In this document: positions 56,528 to 64,000 of the stretch, in pieces | Numbering within the stretch: the stretch's first letter is position 1 | Layout: every line of letters starts with the position of its first letter | Source of the DNA: Bacteroidota bacterium | GTDB taxonomy: Bacteria > Bacteroidota > Bacteroidia > Chitinophagales > Chitinophagaceae | DNA: 64,000 nucleotides | NCBI GenBank assembly: GCA_018266775.1 | Contig: JAFDZS010000001.1 | Span: 310,001-374,000 of the forward strand | Direction: 5' to 3' | The notes under the pieces: generated by a model | What the model was told of the DNA's origin: nothing | Databases searched by the model: none | What the model saw: the letters and a program-made list of their open reading frames with translations, nothing else | Program-made: the position numbers and the translations under genes

Positions 56528-57928
56528 ATGCGAAAAAGAATGGTAACAGCAGTATTGATACTGCTTTCATCGAAAGTATGGGCACAAACCATGACGTTGC
56601 AGCAATGTATTGACACGGCGATAAAAAATAATATTGCTGTAAGACAAAGCAGCCTGCAAAGCGATGCTGCATCGGTAAGATTAAGACAGGCTAAGGAAAA
56701 CTTGTTGCCGGATCTTAATGGTAATGCCAGTTATGGTTTGAACCAGGGGCGAAATGTTGACCCGCTGACCAATAATTATATCAACCAGCAACTGGCATCA
56801 TCAAACGTTGGGCTGAGCAGCGGCCTGTTATTGTTTAATGGTATGCGTTTACAAAACCTCATTAAACAAAATAATTTGAGTTATAACGCTGCGCAGATGG
56901 ATCTGCAACAGAATAAAGATAACCTTACACTCAATGTTATACTTGCTTACCTGCAGGTTTTGGATAATGAAGATGTACTCGCCATCAGCAAAGCGCAGGT
57001 GGATGTTACACAAAAGCAGGTTGACCGTATGAACATTTTAGTGAATGAAGGCGCAGCTGCCAATTATCAACTGGCCGATTTAAAAGGTCAGCAGGCTAAT
57101 GAACAATTAGCCATCATTAATGCGGCTAATGCATTACAACAGGCTAAACTGAGTTTATGCCAGCTGATGAATATGGATTACAACAGTAATTTGCAACTGG
57201 AAAAAACAGGTGTTGACCTTGAGGTAAAAAATTATACGGCAACATCAACAGAAGTATACCAAAGTGCATTGCAAAATTTTTCATTGATCAAAGCAAACAA
57301 TTATAAAACACTGAGCGCAGCAAAAGCAGTGGAAGTGGCAAAATCTGGCTATTATCCCAGCATCAGATTAACAGGAAATTTAGGCAGCAGTTATTCCAGT
57401 CTTGCTCAAACATTAACACCAACAAATATTTCGGAAGTTTCCACCGGCAGTTATGTGATCATCAACAGTGCACAAAATCCGGTATTGCGCCAACAACAAA
57501 ATTATTCATCTGCCAAAACAGGGTATACCAAACAGCTCAATAATAACCTGGGTACATTTGTGGGTATTAATGTGCAGGTGCCATTATTCAATGCTTTTCA
57601 AACAAAGAATAATGTAAAGCTGGCACAGATCAATTATAAAACCACGCAACTGGATGCAGACAATACCAAACTGCTGCTGAAACAAAATATTGAACAGGCA
57701 TATTTGAACATGACATCAGCGTATGAAAAATATGCAGTGCTGCAAGAGCAGGTAAAAGATTTTGAAGAAACCTTTCGTGCTGCAGAAGTGCGTTTTAATA
57801 ATGGCGTTATTAATTCTACTGAATACCTCATCAGTAAAAATAACCTGGATCGTACCCGTGTTAATTTTACACAGGCAAAATATGAATACAGCTTCAGGGT
57901 GAGGGTGCTCGATTATTTTAAGAAGTAA
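56528..57928 (+). CDS. TolC-family outer-membrane channel protein
   Basis: 466 residues with a signal peptide (1-20, ending VWAQ). It shows the TolC duplicated helical-hairpin pattern: MTLQQCIDTAIKNNIAVRQ at the start, long Ala/Gln/Leu-rich helices (~110-215 and ~340-450), and amphipathic strand segments such as GLSSGLLLFNGMRLQNLIK and VPLFNAFQTKNNVKLAQ, which are the usual outer-membrane strand phrases. It forms the trimeric exit duct across the outer membrane and periplasm. It begins 28 nt after ATPase 2 and completes a tripartite exporter with the adaptor at the far end of the operon. Confidence 0.95.
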   Translation: MRKRMVTAVLILLSSKVWAQTMTLQQCIDTAIKNNIAVRQSSLQSDAASVRLRQAKENLLPDLNGNASYGLNQGRNVDPLTNNYINQQLASSNVGLSSGLLLFNGMRLQNLIKQNNLSYNAAQMDLQQNKDNLTLNVILAYLQVLDNEDVLAISKAQVDVTQKQVDRMNILVNEGAAANYQLADLKGQQANEQLAIINAANALQQAKLSLCQLMNMDYNSNLQLEKTGVDLEVKNYTATSTEVYQSALQNFSLIKANNYKTLSAAKAVEVAKSGYYPSIRLTGNLGSSYSSLAQTLTPTNISEVSTGSYVIINSAQNPVLRQQQNYSSAKTGYTKQLNNNLGTFVGINVQVPLFNAFQTKNNVKLAQINYKTTQLDADNTKLLLKQNIEQAYLNMTSAYEKYAVLQEQVKDFEETFRAAEVRFNNGVINSTEYLISKNNLDRTRVNFTQAKYEYSFRVRVLDYFKK

Positions 57929-58053
57929 TCGTCCTCGTCTCTGACGAGGATGATTTGGTCTTGCGTCTCCGACGCATAGTGGTTGGAAGCTCCAGCTTCC
58001 AACTATTCGGAAGCCGGAGCTTCCGAACTACTATAAATCAGTTTTTAAACTGA
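57928..58053. repeat. Cluster of five short palindromes
   Basis: Five hairpins in ~125 nt: 57928-57954 (stem with TCCTCGTC/GACGAGGA, loop TCT), 57962-57976 (TGCGTC/GACGCA, loop TCC), 57982-58003 (GTTGGAAGC/GCTTCCAAC, loop TCCA), 58006-58027 (TTCGGAAGC/GCTTCCGAA, loop CGGA) and 58038-58053 (TCAGTTT/AAACTGA, loop TT). Stems differ but most loops are TCC-like or its complement. They may also end the exporter transcript, though there is no T-run. Confidence 0.75.
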
Positions 58054-58118
58054 CAGCCGTCACTTTTTTCCCGCCATCTGCTTTCTACTTTGTGTGCTCA
58101 TCACACAATACTATAATC

Positions 58119-61100
58119 ATGGAAAGTACTATTGAACAAGTAAAGCCACAGGAAGTGGCCGAAAAGAAAAAAGCTTCAGTAGCTGTTATGGATGGTAATG
58201 AAGCTGCCGTTACCATAGCATACAAAACCAGCGAGGTTTGTGCTATCTATCCTATCACACCATCATCTGCCATGGGCGAATTTGCCGATGAGTGGAGCAG
58301 CGATAACAAAACGAATATATTTGGGGAAGTACCCAAAGTCATAGAAATGCAGAGTGAAGCAGGGGCTGCAGGCGCCATCCACGGGGCATTACAGGGGGGC
58401 GCTTTGGCATCTACTTTCACCTGTTCACAGGGGTTATTATTAATGATCCCCAACATGTACAAAATAGCCGGTGAATTAACACCAACAGTATTTCATATCG
58501 CCGCCAGGGCTTTGGCAACACATGCGTTGTCTATCTTTGGCGACCACAGTGATGTAATGGCGGTGCGGTCCACCGGCTTTGCCATGTTGTTTGGCAACAG
58601 TCCGCAACAGGCACATGATATGGCCATGATTGCCACCGCATCCACACTTAATTCAAGTATACCCTTCTTAAACATCTTCGATGGTTTCCGTACATCGCAC
58701 GAACTAAATGAAGTGCAACTGATACCGGATGAAGTGATCAGCAAAATGATTGATCCTCAGGCAGTGGCCCGCCACCGCAACAGGGCATTGAACCCTGAAC
58801 ATCCGTTCATCCGCGGTACCGCACAAAACCCCGATGTATATTTCCAAAGCCGCGAAGCCTGCAATGAATATCACTGGCGGGTACCCGAAGTGGTGGAAAA
58901 AACCATGCAGCAATTTGAACAGCTTACCGGCCGTGCGTATAAATTATTTGAATACTACGGACATCCCGAAGCAGAAAATATCATAGTGATCATGGGCTCA
59001 GGATCAGGTGCCGTTGAAGAAACAGTTGATTACCTGAACAGCAAAGGACAAAAAACCGGATATGTATGTGTGCACCTGTTCCGCCCATTCTCTGTAAAAC
59101 ATTTCATCAACGCTTTACCGGCCACAGTAAAAAATATTGCTGTGCTTGACCGTTGTAAAGAAACCGGCGCCATTGGTGAACCATTGTTCATGGATGTGAT
59201 CAATGCATTGCATGCTGAATGGAATGGAACATTGCCAAGAGTGATTGGCGGCCGTTATGGACTGGCTTCTAAAGAATTTAATCCCGGAATGGTGAAAGCT
59301 GTTTTTGAAGAAATGCAGAAAGCACAACCACAAAAAGGATTTACCATCGGTATTGACGATGACTTAACCAACACCAGTTTGAAATATGACAAAACATTTT
59401 CGCTGGAAGATCAGCACCTGTTCCGCGGATTGTTCTTTGGACTTGGGGCAGACGGTACCGTTAGTGCCAACAAAAACACCATCAAAATTATTGGCGATGT
59501 AACAGAAGATCATGTGCAGGGTTATTTTGTGTACGATTCTAAAAAATCCGGATCGCTTACCGTATCGCACCTGCGCTTCAGTCATAAACCTATACAATCC
59601 ACCTATCTTATTAATTCCGCCAACTTCGTTGCCTGCCATCATTTCAATTATTTAGAAAAATATGATATTCTGAAAGATGTGCAGCATGGCGCCACTTTCT
59701 TATTGAATGCACCTTATGCCAATGAGGAAGTATGGCATAAATTACCCAAACGCATCCAGGAAGAAATTATAGAAAAGCAACTGAAACTCTATGCCATCAA
59801 CGCATCCAAAGTGGCAAAGGAAACCGGCATGGGTTCACGCATCAATGCCATATTGCAAACCTGTTTCTTCGCAATTTCTAATGTAATGCCAAAGGAAGAA
59901 GCCATTGGTTATATTAAAAAAGCCATCCGTAAATCTTATGGCAGAAAAGGCGAAGCTGTAGTTCAAAAGAATTTTGATGCGGTAGATAAAACCCTGGAAA
60001 ATTTATCATTGGTAGATTATACTCAATATACTGTAGGCAACAAAGAAACAGTTCCCGCCATTTCGGGTAATGCACCAGATTTTGTACAGAATGTACTGGC
60101 GAAAATCATAGCAGGCGAGGGTGATGATTTGCCTGTAAGTGCATTTCCGGCCGATGGTACTTATCCATCAGCCACCACCCGTTATGAAAAAAGAAATATA
60201 GCCGAACAGGTTCCGGTTTGGGATCCTTCATTGTGTTCACAGTGCGGTAAGTGTTTCTTTGTTTGCCCGCATGCTGCTATCAGGCCAAAAGTGTACAGTA
60301 ATGAACACCTGGAAAATGCACCGGACTTTTTCAAACACACTGCGCCGATTGGTAAAGAATTTTTTAAAGATACAGAATCCTATACCCTGCAGGTGGCTGT
60401 GGAAGATTGCACCGGCTGTAACCTTTGCGTGGAAGTTTGCCCGATAGAAAGTAAAACTGAACCCGGCCATAAAGCCATCAACATGCAGGAAGTACTGCCA
60501 TTAAAAGAAACAGAAAAGAAAAACTGGGACTTCTTCATTGGCCTGCCGGATATTGACCGCACCCGTGTAAACCGCAATACCGTTAAAGGTAGCCAGTTGC
60601 TGGAACCATTGTTTGAATTCTCTGGTGCCTGCAGTGGATGTGGCGAAACACCATACCTGAAATTACTTACTCAACTCTTTGGCGACAGAATGATGGTGGC
60701 CAATGCTACCGGATGCTCCAGCATCTTCGGCGGTAACCTGCCCACCACACCATGGAGTAAAAATAAAGATGGCCATGGGCCGGCATGGGCAAACTCATTG
60801 TTTGAAGACAATGCGGAATTTGGCCTGGGCATTAAACTGGCCACCGATATGAAACGCAGTTATGCCATATCATTACTTCAAGGCTTACGCGAAGATGTTG
60901 GTGGTGAATTAGTGGAAGCAATTTTGAATAATGCAGAAGCTGACGAAGCATCTGTCATTCAACAACGTAAGAATGTGGAAGCAGTAAAAAATATCCTTAG
61001 AACAAACATAAAACCAGAAGCTGGACTATTAATGCAGGTGGTGGAATTTTTAGAACATAAATCCATGTGGATTATTGGTGGTGATGGCTGGGCCTATGAT

Positions 61101-61694
61101 ATTGGCTTCAGCGGTTTAGACCACGTATTATCTACCGGAGAAAATGTAAACATCATGGTGCTGGATACAGAAGTGTATTCCAATACTGGTGGACAAAAAT
61201 CGAAATCATCACCCATTGGTGCCAGCGCAAAATTCTCTATCAAAGGAAAAACCACCGGTAAGAAAGACCTTGCCATGCAGGCCATCGCTCACGGCAGTGC
61301 TTTTGTAGCACAAATTTCCATGGGCGCAAACGATATGCATGCATTAAAAACTATACTGGAAGCCGAAGCTTATCCTGGCCCATCCATCATCATTGCATAC
61401 AGCCACTGTATTGCACATGGTTATGATATGTGCCATGGAATCGATCAGCAGGAGCTTGCAGTGAAAACCGGTTACTGGCCGCTGTTCCGCTACAATCCTA
61501 TGAAAGAGCAGGGAAAACGTTTTGTACTGGATAGTAAGGATCCATCTGTAAACTTAGATGAATTCTTATATCATGAAAATCGTTTTGCCACTATCAAAAA
61601 CTCTGATCCGGATAAAGCCGCATTCTTCTTACATGAAGCAAATGAAGGCATTCACCACAGGTGGGAAAAAATCCGGGCATTACAAGCACTATAA
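58119..61694 (+). CDS. nifJ: Pyruvate:ferredoxin (flavodoxin) oxidoreductase
   Basis: A single-chain enzyme of 1191 residues, the usual length, converting pyruvate and CoA to acetyl-CoA and CO2 with reduction of ferredoxin or flavodoxin. Domain I begins near 20 (GNEAAVTIAYKTSEVCAIYP). Two 4Fe-4S sites are present: CSQCGKCFFVCP (Cys706 on) and CTGCNLCVEVCP (Cys764 on). The thiamine-diphosphate domain has GCGETPY (~840), ATGCSS and GGDGWAYDIGFSGLDH (~988), then LDTEVYSNTGGQKS. The ATG at 58119 is chosen over an in-frame GTG at 58092, which adds nine unconserved residues. It stands alone between palindromes and a terminator. Its presence suggests low-oxygen metabolism or ferredoxin-linked routes. 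Confidence 0.96.
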   Translation: MESTIEQVKPQEVAEKKKASVAVMDGNEAAVTIAYKTSEVCAIYPITPSSAMGEFADEWSSDNKTNIFGEVPKVIEMQSEAGAAGAIHGALQGGALASTFTCSQGLLLMIPNMYKIAGELTPTVFHIAARALATHALSIFGDHSDVMAVRSTGFAMLFGNSPQQAHDMAMIATASTLNSSIPFLNIFDGFRTSHELNEVQLIPDEVISKMIDPQAVARHRNRALNPEHPFIRGTAQNPDVYFQSREACNEYHWRVPEVVEKTMQQFEQLTGRAYKLFEYYGHPEAENIIVIMGSGSGAVEETVDYLNSKGQKTGYVCVHLFRPFSVKHFINALPATVKNIAVLDRCKETGAIGEPLFMDVINALHAEWNGTLPRVIGGRYGLASKEFNPGMVKAVFEEMQKAQPQKGFTIGIDDDLTNTSLKYDKTFSLEDQHLFRGLFFGLGADGTVSANKNTIKIIGDVTEDHVQGYFVYDSKKSGSLTVSHLRFSHKPIQSTYLINSANFVACHHFNYLEKYDILKDVQHGATFLLNAPYANEEVWHKLPKRIQEEIIEKQLKLYAINASKVAKETGMGSRINAILQTCFFAISNVMPKEEAIGYIKKAIRKSYGRKGEAVVQKNFDAVDKTLENLSLVDYTQYTVGNKETVPAISGNAPDFVQNVLAKIIAGEGDDLPVSAFPADGTYPSATTRYEKRNIAEQVPVWDPSLCSQCGKCFFVCPHAAIRPKVYSNEHLENAPDFFKHTAPIGKEFFKDTESYTLQVAVEDCTGCNLCVEVCPIESKTEPGHKAINMQEVLPLKETEKKNWDFFIGLPDIDRTRVNRNTVKGSQLLEPLFEFSGACSGCGETPYLKLLTQLFGDRMMVANATGCSSIFGGNLPTTPWSKNKDGHGPAWANSLFEDNAEFGLGIKLATDMKRSYAISLLQGLREDVGGELVEAILNNAEADEASVIQQRKNVEAVKNILRTNIKPEAGLLMQVVEFLEHKSMWIIGGDGWAYDIGFSGLDHVLSTGENVNIMVLDTEVYSNTGGQKSKSSPIGASAKFSIKGKTTGKKDLAMQAIAHGSAFVAQISMGANDMHALKTILEAEAYPGPSIIIAYSHCIAHGYDMCHGIDQQELAVKTGYWPLFRYNPMKEQGKRFVLDSKDPSVNLDEFLYHENRFATIKNSDPDKAAFFLHEANEGIHHRWEKIRALQAL

Positions 61695-61717
61695 AGAAAC
61701 GGTTACTAACCCGTGAT

Positions 61718-61745
61718 AAGGGAAGCCTCGCAAAGGGCTTCCCTT
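61718..61745 (+). terminator. Intrinsic terminator after the PFOR gene
   Basis: AAGGGAAGCC (61718-61727) pairs with GGCTTCCCTT (61736-61745) around an 8-nt loop, followed by further T residues. It lies 24 nt after the PFOR stop. Confidence 0.85.
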
Positions 61746-61751
61746 TTGTAC

Positions 61752-61771
61752 ATTCATGCTCCGGCATGAAT
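61752..61771. repeat. Short palindrome with TCCG loop
   Basis: ATTCATGC (61752-61759) pairs exactly with GCATGAAT (61764-61771) around TCCG. The loop matches those of the 57982-58027 hairpins although the stem differs. Confidence 0.6.
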
Positions 61772-61832
61772 CTTTATTGCTGCAAAGCCTTTTGATATAT
61801 CTGATGTTCTGAAAATAAAATAAATTTTATTT

Positions 61833-61853
61833 GAACATGCCGCAGGCGTGTTC
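61833..61853. repeat. Short palindrome with G-U pair
   Basis: GAACATGC (61833-61840) and GCGTGTTC (61846-61853) form an 8-bp stem with one G-U pair and a CGCAG loop, directly downstream of the acetyltransferase stop. It may act as its weak terminator or belong to the dispersed palindromes. Confidence 0.45.
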
Positions 61854-62276
61854 CTACAAATACACATTTTTATGATGCACTTCCATCCAGCGGTCAGGCG
61901 CAGTAATGGGTTGCCATCCAAATTGTTTATACAATTCATGTGCATCCTGTGTCAATAAAATAAAGCGGCGCAAACCCTGCAATTGCGGGTGCTGCATTAC
62001 TTCCTGCAGTAATAATTTTGAAAGGCCTTTCCCTCTGAATTCAGGAAGAATAAATACGTCACCTAAATAAGCAATAGTTGAATAATCAGAGATCACACGT
62101 GCATAACCCACTTGCTGCTGTTGGTAATACACACCAAAATTCAATGAATGAGCAATAGCATTCTGAACAGTATGTAGAGGAATGCCTTTACACCAGTAAG
62201 CTTCTGTACTGAGGAAATGATGAATCATATCAATATCCAATAGTGCAGGATCGGTGGAAATATAAAATTCGTTCAT
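61854..62276 (-). CDS. GNAT-family N-acetyltransferase
   Basis: 140 residues from the ATG at 62276 (MNEFYISTDPALL). A longer frame reaching 62387 overlaps the preceding gene and adds a non-homologous stretch, so it is rejected. The acetyl-CoA-binding motif A is LGDVFILPEFRGKGLSKLLL (R/QxxGxG/A form: RGKGLS), followed by the LLTQDAHELYKQFGW segment typical of the motif B end in small-molecule acetyltransferases. The acceptor is unknown. It lies 17 nt after the DJ-1/PfpI gene and is probably cotranscribed with it. Confidence 0.9.
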   Translation of the reverse strand: MNEFYISTDPALLDIDMIHHFLSTEAYWCKGIPLHTVQNAIAHSLNFGVYYQQQQVGYARVISDYSTIAYLGDVFILPEFRGKGLSKLLLQEVMQHPQLQGLRRFILLTQDAHELYKQFGWQPITAPDRWMEVHHKNVYL

Positions 62277-62293
62277 AAAAAAACATATAGAAA

Positions 62294-62872
62294 TTAATAC
62301 ATACACACCTGCCCTTGCCCCACTGGCTTTACGGATGCGATTACATCCTGTGCAGTACCGGCATCGTATAAACGCCCGATAGCCCATTGCATTAAATCAA
62401 CAGCCGCAAGGCAACCGGCAGCAGTAGCTACATTGCCATGAATGACGAGATGATGGTCTTCAATAACTTCCACGCCCATATTGCGTAATTCAGTAAATAC
62501 AGAAGGATAAGTGATGGCACTGAGACCATCCAAAAGACCCAGGCCTGCCAGTAACAAAGCGCCGCTGCACATGGAACAAACTAATTGACGTGATGTATCA
62601 ATAGTAAAACGGCTTAAATACTCAGTATTTTGATACAAACGCCTTGTACCACTGCCACTGGCAAAGAAAACGAGATCGGCATCTTTACATGCTTCAATCA
62701 TTCCATGCATAGCAATGTCAATTCCTGCGCTGGAACGGTGCGTGGGTGCGGTACCCAGTAATTTCACTTCAAAATCTTTATGGCGGATGCGAACCCTGTT
62801 CAATAAATCCCAGGGAAGGAACACATCAACGTCGGTGAATTGATCGAAAACAATTATGGCTGCTTTTTTCAT
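62294..62872 (-). CDS. DJ-1/PfpI-family protein
   Basis: 192 residues of the class-I glutamine-amidotransferase-like fold. It starts KKAAIIVFDQFTDVDVFLPWDLL, with Asp14/Asp16 near the usual active-site acidic position. The nucleophile elbow is Cys102 in CSGALLLAGLGLLDG, and TYPSVFTEL resembles the segment after it. Members act as isonitrile hydratases, chaperone-like or glyoxalase-type enzymes; the ThiJ/InhA-like spacing here fits the isonitrile-hydratase side, but that is only a guess. It is the first gene of a two-gene unit with the acetyltransferase. Confidence 0.9.
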   Translation of the reverse strand: MKKAAIIVFDQFTDVDVFLPWDLLNRVRIRHKDFEVKLLGTAPTHRSSAGIDIAMHGMIEACKDADLVFFASGSGTRRLYQNTEYLSRFTIDTSRQLVCSMCSGALLLAGLGLLDGLSAITYPSVFTELRNMGVEVIEDHHLVIHGNVATAAGCLAAVDLMQWAIGRLYDAGTAQDVIASVKPVGQGQVCMY

Positions 62873-63034
62873 GGTAATACTTTCATGATAATAATTTACT
62901 AAAACACAAAATTCACAAAAGCTGAAAAATTAAACCTGTAGCAGATTTGGAAAAACGGGGCAGTTCAGAATGGTGAAGTAGGTTAATGCGCTTTTTAAGT
63001 AAAAATTTTTTTAAGCTAATAATGAATAGTTCAA

Positions 63035-63058
63035 TGATCTGACGTACACGTCTGACCA
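63035..63058. repeat. Short dispersed palindrome, copy 2 of the TGACGT type
   Basis: TGATC-T-GACGT (63035-63045) and ACGTC-T-GACCA (63048-63058) around AC. Over about 23 nt it differs from the copy at 29371-29398 at only two positions, including the same central T/T mismatch. Confidence 0.6.
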
Positions 63059-63074
63059 ATTCAATAAACGCTAA

Positions 63075-64000
63075 TCATTTCAAACCGAAAACAGATCGTA
63101 ACACCTTTATAGCCTCTTCCATCTCCTTCTCGTTCAACGATGCAAAACCCATACGCAACGCATTATAATTAACACTACCGGTATTATAAAACTTGCCATC
63201 ATTAATAAATAAACCCTGTGCGGAAGCCTTAGCTGCAAGTGCAGGCAGCGAATATTTTTTATATATGGTAGCCCAGGTGGCCATGCCGCCGGCGGGTACA
63301 GTAAAATCAATTACATCCCGTAAATGTTCGTGCAACAAAGCACAAAAATAATCACGGCGCTGATGATACAATTTCAGCGATTTTTTTAAATGCTGCTGCA
63401 TCACCCCGCTTTGAAATAATGTGGCCAGTGCTTCTTCCAGTAAATTATCGCCACGAATGTCTATCAACCGGCGCCATTGCAGGGCGGTATCAATAAAATT
63501 TTCCGGCGCCACCATATAGCCCACTTTCATTGTAGTGGTCAGCGATTTTGTTAATGAACCAATATAGATCACATTGCCGTTATGGCTGGCACTGGCCAAT
63601 GGTAAAACCGGGCTGCTGTTATAATGAAAATCATAATCATAATCATCTTCAATTACAGCAATATTATATTGGCGGATGAGTTGCAGCAACTGCATGCGCC
63701 GCTGCGGGCTTAATGTAACCGTTGTAGGGTGATGATGATGCGGAATAATGTACAATAATTTGGGCACTTTCTTTTTACAAATGGCTTCAATCCGGTCTAC
63801 ATCAATACCGTTTTCGTCTACAGGTACAGGTAATAATTTTGCTCCGCAGTTTGTGAACACCATATTCGCCATGCCATAATTGGGTTCGCCCACTATTACA
63901 GTATCGCCGGGTTTTAAAATAATTTGTGCCGCAACAAACAAAGCCATTTGTGCACCCCGTGTAACTAATATATGTTGCGCTGTACATTGAACGCCACGGG
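63075..64000 (-). CDS. MocR/PdxR-like protein, aminotransferase domain (N-terminus beyond the right edge)
   Basis: The frame is open to the right edge (ending there in RGVQCTAQHILVTRGAQMALF), so the visible 308 or so codons are the C-terminal part. They form a fold-type I aminotransferase domain: PGDTVIVGEPNYGMAN, IIPHHHHPTTVTLSPQRR, the Asp-containing VIEDDYDYDFHY, and the PLP-lysine segment YIGSLTKSLTTTMKVGYM. These phrases are those of MocR/PdxR regulators, which add an N-terminal GntR winged helix; that part would lie outside the window. A plain aminotransferase cannot be excluded. The nearby DJ-1 and GNAT genes on the same strand are ~200 nt downstream and may be separate. Confidence 0.88.
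   Translation of the reverse strand, partial: RGVQCTAQHILVTRGAQMALFVAAQIILKPGDTVIVGEPNYGMANMVFTNCGAKLLPVPVDENGIDVDRIEAICKKKVPKLLYIIPHHHHPTTVTLSPQRRMQLLQLIRQYNIAVIEDDYDYDFHYNSSPVLPLASASHNGNVIYIGSLTKSLTTTMKVGYMVAPENFIDTALQWRRLIDIRGDNLLEEALATLFQSGVMQQHLKKSLKLYHQRRDYFCALLHEHLRDVIDFTVPAGGMATWATIYKKYSLPALAAKASAQGLFINDGKFYNTGSVNYNALRMGFASLNEKEMEEAIKVLRSVFGLK

Noticed and set aside
1-64000. CRISPR array, tRNA, rRNA, insertion sequence or prophage
   Set aside because: No regularly spaced direct repeats, cloverleaf-like segments, transposase or phage structural genes were found in the window.

Overview
The window comes from a Bacteroidota genome, most likely the Chitinophagaceae. The grounds are a type IX secretion (T9SS) sorting domain, a CarboxypepD_reg-like/plug/beta-barrel outer-membrane protein, Tat-signal Gfo/Idh/MocA oxidoreductases, families of ~800-residue FtsX/MacB-like permeases, and promoter candidates of the Bacteroidota TTTG / TAnnTTTG type. 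Shine-Dalgarno sequences are generally absent and several starts are TTG. No rRNA, tRNA, insertion sequence, phage gene or CRISPR array was seen.

Left third (1-12 kb): a secreted repeat protein cut by the left edge; an orphan TonB-receptor-like beta-barrel protein with a promoter candidate and a strong terminator; a small unknown protein; a Fic AMP-transferase-like gene whose start is covered by an array of five alternating half-sites; a Tat-exported PhoD-type phosphatase; and a TPR histidine kinase with its NarL-type regulator. From 12.2 to 27 kb lie two very large secreted proteins in tandem: 2966 aa (L-domain-like, MBG-like and CARDB repeats) and 1981 aa (RHS/YD repeats, RHS core, a long C-terminal part and a T9SS sorting domain). 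They end at a perfect 17-bp hairpin terminator. Convergent to them is a small carbohydrate-type cluster of one secreted esterase-like hydrolase and two Gfo/Idh/MocA proteins (27.2-30.8 kb).

The centre of interest is 31.1-57.9 kb. An intramembrane-type histidine kinase and an NtrC-family regulator (overlapping genes) lie divergent to what looks like one ~24-kb operon: membrane fusion protein, a 64-aa secreted Cys-rich peptide, an ABC ATPase, EIGHT tandem ~800-aa FtsX/MacB-like permeases, a second ABC ATPase, and a TolC-family outer-membrane protein. Gene spacing within the permease array is 9-50 nt. The divergent control region carries two 16-nt direct repeats 22 bp apart (plus a third related site) and an imperfect sigma-54 -24 element. 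I read this as a two-component, possibly sigma-54 controlled, tripartite export or envelope-defence system with a greatly expanded permease set; the substrate is unknown and the small peptide is a candidate.

The right end holds several short intergenic palindromes, pyruvate:ferredoxin (flavodoxin) oxidoreductase, a DJ-1/PfpI-family protein with a GNAT acetyltransferase, and the C-terminal part of a MocR/PdxR-like regulator that runs off the window. All names are based on motifs read by eye; no database search was possible.
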